From: Chloroflexota bacterium
GTDB lineage: Bacteria; Chloroflexota; Dehalococcoidia; Lucifugimonadales; UBA3495
Assembly: GCA_028874675.1 (NCBI GenBank)
Contig: JAPPJA010000477.1
Span: 1 to 7,890 of the forward strand
Length of the DNA: 7,890 bases
Direction: 5' to 3'
Below are positions 1 through 4,643 of this stretch, piece by piece. Position 1 is the first letter of the stretch; each line of letters starts with the position of its first letter. The notes under the pieces are model-generated. The model did not search any database. It was not told the DNA's origin and saw only the letters and a program-made list of their open reading frames with translations. The position numbers and the translations under genes are program-made.

Positions 1-84
1 CCCTAAGCCAAAATGCGATGGCGTTGGGAATACCTCGGAAAGCTACTGACAATTGGCGCTGGCCAGGTCGGCCTGCCCCGCCCC

Positions 85-90
85 TATAAT
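85..90 (+). promoter_or_regulatory. Candidate -10 box (TATAAT) for the small-ORF pair
   Basis: A perfect TATAAT lies in GC-rich surroundings about 39 nt before the proposed start of the first small ORF. No convincing -35 box is present: the nearest TTG-type hexamer, TTGGCG at 53-58, is 26 bp away, which is too far. There is no extended -10 TG either. The placement is sensible for a short 5' leader, but the call rests on one hexamer. Confidence 0.3.
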
Positions 91-115
91 CCTGGCAATC
101 TTGTCACCTTTGTTC

Positions 116-125
116 AGGCGGTGAT
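116..125 (+). promoter_or_regulatory. Near-consensus Shine-Dalgarno deciding a TTG start
   Basis: AGGCGGTGAT differs by one base from the full anti-16S match AGGAGGTGAT. The core GGCGG ends 7 nt before TTG at 129 and 13 nt before GTG at 135, so TTG is the better-placed start. This site is the main reason to believe the short downstream reading frame is translated. Confidence 0.45.
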
Positions 126-128
126 ATC

Positions 129-302
129 TTGCTTGTGGACAGGCAGGCGCAAGCTCAGGAGCGGTATTCGATCTGGAGCGTCCCAGGGCGCCTTTGGCGT
201 TGGTATGTCGCACTTTTTGTCATTCAATACCTGGCATTCCTGGGGCTAATCATCTGGAGCGAGACAAACAATGCGGGGGAAGCAACGCCGTTCAGGTCCT
301 GA
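129..302 (+). CDS. Small single-pass membrane protein, unknown function
   Basis: This is a 57-residue reading frame, TTG start (alternative GTG at 135) to TGA at 300-302. The N-terminus is polar (DRQAQAQERYSIWS) and is followed by RLWRW. A strongly hydrophobic segment at about residues 25-42 (YVALFVIQYLAFLGLIIW) comes next, then a short polar tail (SETNNAGEATPFRS). One transmembrane helix with a basic/aromatic flank is what a real membrane microprotein would show. No family is recognised. Support comes from the good Shine-Dalgarno at 116-125, the upstream TATAAT, and the partner ORF that begins 17 nt after the stop. It could still be a chance frame, since it is short and no homology could be tested. 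Confidence 0.45.
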   Translation: MLVDRQAQAQERYSIWSVPGRLWRWYVALFVIQYLAFLGLIIWSETNNAGEATPFRS

Positions 303-319
303 TAGATGTTCAGCAAGGC

Positions 320-562
320 ATGACCGCCAGTATTCTGAACATGGCGGCGAGCACCTACATAGTCCTGGAGGGAGTTATGCTGGCGCAATGGTTGAGAGAG
401 CGGGACAAGCGAAGAGAGAAAGAGGCCATCGATAAGGCCGAGGGCCAGGTAAGGCAATGGGAAGCCTGGTACGAGCGAAAACAGTCGGCCGAGAAGAAAG
501 GGCAACCCTTCGATGAACCACCGCCCGGCCAGGAAGGTCATCAAAGAAACTCAGAGGAGTGA
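320..562 (+). CDS. Small membrane-anchored charged-helix protein, unknown function
   Basis: This is an 80-residue frame from ATG at 320 to TGA. The frame stays open upstream to an ATG at 194, but that extension overlaps the previous ORF and reads like random sequence, so the short start is preferred. Residues 1-24 form a mildly hydrophobic segment (ILNMAASTYIVLEGVMLAQW). Residues 25-60 are a highly charged, probably helical stretch (LRERDKRREKEAIDKAEGQV, then RQWEAWYERKQSAEKKG). The protein ends in a proline/acid tail with PFDEPPP. From memory, short Chloroflexota proteins with a membrane anchor, an R/E-rich helix, a W..W/N-R pattern and a PFDEPPP tail recur, but this is unchecked. AAGG sits only 1 nt before the ATG, so initiation may depend on coupling to the upstream ORF. 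Confidence 0.5.
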   Translation: MTASILNMAASTYIVLEGVMLAQWLRERDKRREKEAIDKAEGQVRQWEAWYERKQSAEKKGQPFDEPPPGQEGHQRNSEE

Positions 563-703
563 GACCAACTGCCGCATGCCTGTCCTGGGGCCGTGATCCG
601 GGGAATTGCTGACCGGCGCCGGCACCCCTTGTTCACGAGTCGGTTGAGGTTTCCGACCAGGAGACCGTCCGTGAACCGGCTTGAAGCCTGGCTGCGGAGC
701 TTA

Positions 704-836
704 GGGGGTGTCGTCAAATCGGCTCGTCATGCTTGAAACAGTAGGATCCAGACTACAGGCGGCGAGGTTCCTGCCTCCGCGGGAACGACGAAAAAGTACG
801 CTTGGAAGCTTCAATCTTCAACTTGACGACACCCCC
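704..836. mobile_element. MITE-like 133-bp element with 14-bp terminal inverted repeats
   Basis: GGGGGTGTCGTCAA at 704-717 is the exact reverse complement of TTGACGACACCCCC at 823-836. The interior holds a short palindrome (GTTCC/GGGAAC around 767-786) of the widespread 'CCTGCCTNCGCAGGAA' dispersed-repeat style, and a GAAGCTTC palindrome at 805-812. There is no coding capacity of its own, and no clear target-site duplication is visible at the edges (CTTA on the left, CAGT on the right). The right half lies inside the 3' end of the PAP2-like gene. A non-autonomous transposable element or a compound dispersed repeat both fit. Nothing else of note was seen in the 563-703 gap on its left. Confidence 0.55.
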
Positions 837-1547
837 CAGTCCGGCCACTGATACTCCAATCAAGGCCAGGCCAACCACGGCGTCCAGCAGGAAATGATTG
901 CCCGTTATCACAATGGCTGCCAGGGTAAGCAGCGGGTAGCCAATCCCCAGGTACCGGTACCACCCCCGCAGTTCCTTCACAATGAGCCAGGCAATTATGC
1001 ACGTCCAGCTGAAGTGCAAGCTGGGCATGGCGGCATCGGTGTTGTAGAACTGGGACATCGCCTCCCCGCCATAGAAGGCAGGGCCTAGCATTTGGATGGT
1101 GTCGGCAAGGTAGCCGGTCTTGAACGGCGGAGCCAGGGGGAAGAAGGTGAATACAACGAGCGACAACACCAGGTGAAACACAATCAGTCGGCGGTACCGC
1201 AAGTAAGTCGAGCGGCGGGTGAGGTAGAGGGAGAGAGCTACACCCAGGATTACCGGCCAATAGGTAAGGATGTAAACCCAGTTAAGAGCAATTACCGCAG
1301 GCCTGGCGCTGGCGAGGGCCCACTGCTGAAGGTCGGCCTCCAGAAAGATCCCCAGGGCAGTCTCCAGGACGATAATCCTTTCGGCGTTGGCCAAGGCCGT
1401 GGAGTCGCAGTCAAAGACCAGGCCCCTAAGGAGCAAATAGAGCAGGAAAAGGCCCAGGTAAAGAGCAAGCTCGCGGACATGTCCGTGCCAGCGGCTTTGT
1501 GCCGGAGCGGGCAACACTCTCGCGATGCGAAATACAATCGAAGCCAT
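753..1547 (-). CDS. PAP2-superfamily membrane phosphatase/transferase (PAP2_3, Aur1-like)
   Basis: This is an integral membrane enzyme of the type-2 phosphatidic acid phosphatase superfamily, whose members remove or transfer lipid phosphate head groups through a phospho-histidine intermediate. In the 264-residue form there are about six hydrophobic helices. An early motif FPLAPPF (136-142) resembles the APP(R) motif of the Aur1/inositol-phosphorylceramide-synthase-like branch. It is followed by MPSLHFSW (174-181; His178) and TGNHFLLDAVVG (215-226; His218, Asp222), the two catalytic motifs. ATG at 1547 is preferred because GGGATGG lies 6 nt upstream; GTG at 1577 would add 10 residues. The last 27 residues (from GGVVK to SFPRRQEPRRL) are encoded by the inverted-repeat element at 704-836, so the natural C-terminus appears altered. 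All catalytic motifs lie upstream of the change. The exact substrate is unknown. Confidence 0.9.
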   Translation of the reverse strand: MASIVFRIARVLPAPAQSRWHGHVRELALYLGLFLLYLLLRGLVFDCDSTALANAERIIVLETALGIFLEADLQQWALASARPAVIALNWVYILTYWPVILGVALSLYLTRRSTYLRYRRLIVFHLVLSLVVFTFFPLAPPFKTGYLADTIQMLGPAFYGGEAMSQFYNTDAAMPSLHFSWTCIIAWLIVKELRGWYRYLGIGYPLLTLAAIVITGNHFLLDAVVGLALIGVSVAGLGGVVKLKIEASKRTFSSFPRRQEPRRL

Positions 1548-1620
1548 AGACGCCCATCCCTGAAGGCAGACGGACACGCGCGGATGATTGAATTCGACTG
1601 TTCCCCTTTAGGCGCTATTT

Positions 1621-1658
1621 GAAACATAAACGAGGACACCTGCAGGCAGGCATCCTCG
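1621..1658 (-). terminator. Intrinsic terminator after the LLM-class oxidoreductase gene
   Basis: Read on the minus strand, CGAGGA (complement of 1653-1658) pairs with TCCTCG (complement of 1631-1636). The stem continues after a 2x2 internal loop with a 4-bp CCTG/CAGG stem and a 4-nt loop. The T-rich run TTTATGTTTC follows directly. The stem base begins about 21 nt past the oxidoreductase stop codon and lies before the PAP2 start. This suggests the PAP2 gene is transcribed separately. Confidence 0.65.
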
Positions 1659-1679
1659 ATCGCAAAGTACTGGTCGTAA

Positions 1680-2732
1680 TCAGTCCTGGAAGTGGGGCAT
1701 CACTTCGGTGGCGAAAAGCTCCAGGGAGTCCTTTACCTTCTGGCTTTCAATCCCGCCGTAGTTGGTGAAAAAGATAATGCTCTTGACCCCCGCCTTGCGC
1801 ATCCGCTCCACGCGCTCGGCCACTTCGTCGGGAGTGCCGAAAAGAATCACCTTCTCCGACATATCTTCGAAATCGAAGGTGGTTTCGGCAGCGAAGCGGC
1901 GGCGGTAGGCCTGGTAGTTCTCGGGCAGCAACTCACCGCGGCGTTCGGGCGGAGCGCCCACTTCGTCGCCGGTGGTCTTGAACCACATAAAGGGCTGTTC
2001 CGCATCATCCCGGGCCTGCTGGCGGGTTGGGGCAGTGTACATAGCCCGGGCAACCTTGACGGTGTAAGGGTCAAAGTCCTGGCCCGCCTCGCCCACGGCG
2101 CCCTTGAAGTAGGCAACCTGCTCGCCCACCTGATCAAAGGTCAGTCCCTGTCCAACCAGGAGATTCCAGCCGTTCTGGGCGATCCGGTCCATGCTGCCAG
2201 GGCTGGCGGCCGCCACCCAGAGGGGCGGATGGGGCTCCTGGACCGGCTTGGGCAGCACCGTCATATCATTGAAGGTCCAGAAATCCCCCCGGTGGTCGAA
2301 GGGCTCATCGGTGGTCCAGGCGCGGGTCATAACGTCGATGGATTCCTGGAAGCGCCGGTCGGCCTCGTCCATGGGTATGTTCAGCTTGTGAAATTCCCCC
2401 CACTGGTAACCCCGCCCGACCCCCAGGTCGAGGCGGCCGTTGCTTAGCAGGTCAACCGTGGCGGCCTCTTCGGCAATCTGAATGGGATTGTGGAAGGGAA
2501 GCACGGTGACGGCGGTGGCCAGGCGGATGGTGCTGGTCAGGCCGGCCAGGTAGCCCAGCACGGTCAGGGATGCGGAAACAATGCCGTGGCGAGAGAAGTG
2601 GTGTTCGGTCATCCAGACCGAATCGTAGCCCAGCTGCTCGGCCCAGAGCACCTGCTCCAGGGCATCGCGATAATACTGGTTCTGCCTGGCGGGGTCGGGC
2701 AACTGGACGGAGTGAAAGAGACCGAATTTCAT
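1680..2732 (-). CDS. LLM-class flavin/F420-dependent oxidoreductase
   Basis: This is a 350-residue luciferase-like monooxygenase (bacterial luciferase TIM-barrel family), of normal length. The N-terminus MKFGLFHSVQ is the typical first beta strand. Further family patterns are GYDSVWMTEHHF (35-46), LATAVTVLPFHNPIQIAEEA (71-90) and LLSNGRLDLGVGRGY (95-109). The C-terminal FGTPDEVAERVERMRKAGV followed by FFTNYGGI is also characteristic. Members oxidise organic substrates with reduced FMN or coenzyme F420; which cofactor is used cannot be decided here. The protein is cytosolic, with no signal peptide. It lies 104 nt downstream of the MBL-fold gene on the same strand, and AAGG stands about 12 nt before the ATG. 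Marine SAR202 Chloroflexota are known for many paralogs of this family, which fits the proposed host. The substrate is unknown. Confidence 0.93.
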   Translation of the reverse strand: MKFGLFHSVQLPDPARQNQYYRDALEQVLWAEQLGYDSVWMTEHHFSRHGIVSASLTVLGYLAGLTSTIRLATAVTVLPFHNPIQIAEEAATVDLLSNGRLDLGVGRGYQWGEFHKLNIPMDEADRRFQESIDVMTRAWTTDEPFDHRGDFWTFNDMTVLPKPVQEPHPPLWVAAASPGSMDRIAQNGWNLLVGQGLTFDQVGEQVAYFKGAVGEAGQDFDPYTVKVARAMYTAPTRQQARDDAEQPFMWFKTTGDEVGAPPERRGELLPENYQAYRRRFAAETTFDFEDMSEKVILFGTPDEVAERVERMRKAGVKSIIFFTNYGGIESQKVKDSLELFATEVMPHFQD

Positions 2733-2752
2733 TGATTACCAACCTTGTAAGA

Positions 2753-2838
2753 GTTGCCAATTGATTGTGACAGCCTAAGAATCGGGGCGGATCGCCCTAA
2801 GTAAGGGCTTGCTCCATTGCCAGGTTGGGTTGCCAATT
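2753..2838. repeat. Paired 10-bp direct repeats GTTGCCAATT in the intergenic gap
   Basis: GTTGCCAATT occurs at 2753-2762 and again at 2829-2838, one copy at each end of the gap between the two minus-strand genes; the second overlaps the TAA stop of the MBL-fold gene. A weak hairpin (GCCCT/AGGGC, 2794-2808, 5-nt loop, no T run) lies between them. The repeats could be regulator sites, an old target duplication or chance. Confidence 0.35.
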
Positions 2839-3688
2839 ACAGCGGCTGCCAGTAGCGGCGGCCGGCGGCACGTACGACCTTGCCAAAGCCGGGGTATGGG
2901 AAGTGACCGATTATCCCCAGGATATCCTCGGTTTCAAGCTGTTCCATCAGCTTGCCGCGGGTAATGCGGGTCTGCTCCGGGTCCATATCGGCGCGAGACT
3001 CCCAGTCGGTTTCGTTGACCTGGGCCTGGTTGTGGATGGCGTCGCCGAGAATGATGGCCCGTTCCCCCTGGGAGTTGACCATGATGCTCATATGGCCCGG
3101 GGTGTGGCCCGGGGAGGGGAAAGCGGTCAACTCGGAAGTCAGCACGTGCTCGCCCTCCATGAACTCGATCAGCCCCAGGTCTTCCAGGGGCCATACCGAT
3201 GCCGGGGCGTTGGGGAACCTGGCGGGCATTATGTCGGGGTCGTGGCAAGCTTCCCAGTCCTTGTTGCTGAACCAGTAGCGAGCGTTGGGGAAGGTGGGGA
3301 CATACTTGCCGCCCTCCTCGGCTGGCGGGACCAGGTTCCAGCCCACGTGATCGCGGTGCAAGTGGGTCATCACTACCATGTCGATGTCTTCGGTGCGGAT
3401 TCCATGGGCCTGGAAGTCGTTCATCAACTCGCCCCAGGGAGTGTCGGGGGCGTCGGCCGGACGGGCGCCCATACCCGTGTCCACGATAATGGTACGGCCG
3501 TCGGAGCGAATCAGGTAGGAGGCCAGGTTGAAGCGGACCTTGTGGCCGTCCACCAGGTGTTGCCGGTAGCCCTGCCATTCGTCGTCGGACTTGTGGTTGG
3601 GGAAGAAGTTGCACAGGTCGAACTCGAGAATGCCGTCGGACAGGGAAGTAATTTCCACGTTCCCGATGGTAACGCGATTACCGGCCAT
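2837..3688 (-). CDS. MBL-fold metallo-hydrolase
   Basis: This is a 283-residue soluble metallo-beta-lactamase-fold hydrolase. Members use one or two zinc (or iron) ions to hydrolyse esters, lactones, thioesters or related bonds. The metal-ligand set is complete: THLHRDHVGW gives His109, His111, Asp113 and His114; PGHTPGH gives His195; LGDAIH gives bridging Asp216; IGHFPYPG gives His262. The early IIVDTGMG strand-loop (67-74) is typical. The start is ATG at 3688 because a strong GGGAGG site precedes it by 6 nt; the frame is open 26 codons further upstream, but that extension (MVPVNRPPIWENKPRGSPFN...) has no such support. There is no signal peptide. It lies just upstream of the oxidoreductase gene and may be co-transcribed with it. 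Quorum-quenching lactonase, arylsulfatase-like or glyoxalase-II-like roles cannot be told apart here. Confidence 0.93.
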   Translation of the reverse strand: MAGNRVTIGNVEITSLSDGILEFDLCNFFPNHKSDDEWQGYRQHLVDGHKVRFNLASYLIRSDGRTIIVDTGMGARPADAPDTPWGELMNDFQAHGIRTEDIDMVVMTHLHRDHVGWNLVPPAEEGGKYVPTFPNARYWFSNKDWEACHDPDIMPARFPNAPASVWPLEDLGLIEFMEGEHVLTSELTAFPSPGHTPGHMSIMVNSQGERAIILGDAIHNQAQVNETDWESRADMDPEQTRITRGKLMEQLETEDILGIIGHFPYPGFGKVVRAAGRRYWQPL

Positions 3689-3694
3689 AGCGCG

Positions 3695-3700
3695 CCTCCC
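3695..3700 (-). promoter_or_regulatory. Shine-Dalgarno fixing the MBL-fold gene start
   Basis: On the minus strand GGGAGG is followed by six bases and ATG at 3688. It decides against the longer frame that opens at 3766. A perfect 12-bp palindrome AACCCCGGGGTT (3718-3729) lies 29 bp upstream of the ATG; palindromes of that length are expected by chance in a window this long. Confidence 0.6.
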
Positions 3701-3930
3701 GTACTGGTTGAATGGGGAACCCCGGGGTTTATTTTCCCATATGGGGGGCCGGTTCACCGGGACCACTCCCGCTTGGCGCCGTCAAGAGTTCAACATTCCC
3801 GGTGCACGCAACCGCGTCACGGGGGCATAAGGGGAACCGGCAAGGCCGGCAGTGGATTCAGGTCAGGCAAAGCCAGGATTCCAGAACTGTCCGGTTCGGG
3901 TCAAAGTATTCGATGCCAAGACCCTGGAAA

Positions 3931-3964
3931 CCGGCGAAAGCTGGAATGATGGTAGCATTCCGGC
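3931..3964. repeat. Palindromic repeat with two alternative hairpins
   Basis: CCGGC-GAAA-GCTGG (3931-3944) forms a 5-bp hairpin. GCTGGAATG (3940-3948) can instead pair with CATTCCGGC (3956-3964) over 9 bp with one G-U pair. The segment GCTGG is shared, so only one can form. On the other strand it contains CATTCCAGCTTTCGCCGG, close to dispersed 'CATTCCAGCTTTCGCTGG' repeats common in bacterial genomes and similar in style to the core of the 704-836 element. Confidence 0.4.
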
Positions 3965-4034
3965 AAATGTAGTATTCACCCTGGCTTTGGTTCACGAGTT
4001 GCGCTCAAAGTGATTATCGTTGGCTGATACATAT

Positions 4035-4063
4035 ATGATATATGCCCTAATCTGAGATAACAA
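4035..4063 (-). promoter_or_regulatory. Sigma70-type promoter facing the MBL-fold gene
   Basis: On the minus strand, TTGTTA (complement of 4058-4063) is separated by exactly 17 nt from TATCAT (complement of 4035-4040). That is 4 of 6 matches to the -35 and 5 of 6 to the -10 consensus. Transcription would start near 4028 and leave a leader of about 340 nt before ATG at 3688, which is long, so a closer promoter that I could not find may exist. The local sequence is AT-rich, which raises the chance of false matches. Confidence 0.4.
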
Positions 4064-4077
4064 ATTTGTTCTCTGAT

Positions 4078-4119
4078 GCAAAGAGCCACCTCCCGCCTTG
4101 GCGGGTGGTGGCTCTTTGC
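4078..4119. terminator. 42-bp near-perfect palindrome, likely bidirectional terminator/insulator
   Basis: GCAAAGAGCCACC (4078-4090) pairs perfectly with GGTGGCTCTTTGC (4107-4119). After one T-T mismatch, CCCGC pairs with GCGGG around a 4-nt loop. The stem has A-rich and T-rich ends on both strands (CTCTTTGCTATT on plus, CTCTTTGCATC on minus), as in bidirectional intrinsic terminators. No gene ends next to it: the nearest genes both point away. It lies between the two outward-facing promoter candidates. Confidence 0.6.
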
Positions 4120-4154
4120 TATTCATAGGTAATTCTGTACATCTCAAGGCACAA

Positions 4155-4163
4155 TGTTATAAT
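4155..4163 (+). promoter_or_regulatory. Extended -10 promoter (TGTTATAAT) for the repeat-protein gene
   Basis: TG-T-TATAAT is a perfect extended -10 element. The -35 position 17 bp upstream (CTGTAC, 4135-4140) is poor, which extended -10 promoters tolerate. The start point would be near 4170, about 470 nt before the GTG at 4644. The AT-rich block also contains TATAAT on the minus strand (4165-4170), so the direction is not certain. Confidence 0.4.
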
Positions 4164-4227
4164 AATTATATATTTGTCGCTCCAGTACAATAAGCACAGC
4201 AAATATGAGCGAACTAGCCAGCCATTG

Positions 4228-4321
4228 CCAAATAAGGGATGAACTTATGGATTGCGCAATTACCAAAGACGACCTGTCGCAACCGGGAAGACCGGTTGGT
4301 AATCGGCGGTGTAACCGACCG
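4228..4321 (+). promoter_or_regulatory. Structured leader candidate with competing stems
   Basis: Several inverted repeats are packed together. ATAAG/CTTAT (4232-4236 with 4244-4248) is followed by the palindrome ATTGCGCAAT (4251-4260). ATTACCAA (4259-4266) pairs perfectly with TTGGTAAT (4296-4303) and encloses CGAC..GTCG (4270-4279) and CCGG-GAAGA-CCGG (4283-4295), giving a three-way-junction shape. CGGTTGGT (4293-4300) can instead pair with ACCGACCG (4314-4321), which would break that junction. Mutually exclusive stems in a long leader are what a cis-regulatory RNA would show. It matches no riboswitch class I know. Confidence 0.35.
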
Positions 4322-4643
4322 CGGCAAGAGTTTCGGATGGTCCGCCACGTCCGATGCCCGGGAGACAACGGCTCCGGCTGAATACCTGGACCAGGCGCCG
4401 GAAAGCCACATCGGTCAGACACCCAGCCTGCGCGGTCCTGTGACCGGCTAAACAGTGGTCGAGCGTGCTATTCGTAAATCGGCAGCCTGCGCAATCGTTT
4501 GATTCCTGCCACACATTATCACGCATCACCTGTCGGAGGGGCACATGCACTCATAGTTCACCTTCACACCAACGCCGCAAGAACTCCCATCCCTGCCGTG
4601 GCCAATCCACGACAGCTCAATTCAAACTCGAGGAATATGGAAC

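Larger units (their letters stand above)
3689..4643. other. 955-nt intergenic region between divergent genes
   Basis: No convincing gene is present on either strand. The left part (3767-4000) is GC-rich with hairpins at 3931-3964. The middle (4011-4075) is AT-rich with a minus-strand promoter candidate. A 42-bp palindrome follows at 4078-4119, then an AT-rich block with a plus-strand extended -10 at 4155-4163, and a set of overlapping stems at 4228-4321. A further perfect hairpin, CGGTC/GACCG with loop CTGT, is at 4433-4446. The 10-mer CAGCCTGCGC occurs twice, at 4424-4433 and 4483-4492. The stretch 4500-4629 shows nothing recognisable. Confidence 0.6.

Noticed and set aside
13..249. 78-residue plus-strand frame at the left edge
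   Set aside because: No ribosome-binding site or recognisable features; it overlaps the better-supported 57-residue frame in another phase.
1692..2447. 251-residue plus-strand open frame
   Set aside because: It is antisense to the clearly recognisable luciferase-like oxidoreductase.
3890..3910. T-loop-like GGTTCGGGTC suggesting a tRNA
   Set aside because: No matching acceptor, anticodon or D arms are found upstream.
2825..3949. 374-residue plus-strand open frame
   Set aside because: It is antisense to the MBL-fold gene, which has complete catalytic motifs and a strong ribosome-binding site; the plus-strand translation is low-complexity G/V/H-rich shadow sequence.
4205..4381. 58-residue plus-strand frame beginning MSELASHCQIRDELMDCAI
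   Set aside because: It starts ATG but has no Shine-Dalgarno, its arginine/cysteine-rich second half looks like random GC-rich translation, and it overlaps the structured inverted repeats better explained as RNA.
4144..4422. 92-residue minus-strand frame with a hydrophobic C-terminal part
   Set aside because: The hydrophobicity comes from the AT-rich block; there is no ribosome-binding site and no family resemblance.
4281..4430. Cobalamin-riboswitch resemblance (GGGAA...CCGGT...AATC...CCGCGGCAA, later GCCAC)
   Set aside because: The diagnostic core (CCCGCNACTG and the 3' AGNCAGGAGACCTGCC block) is not present in order; the similarity is a few short words.
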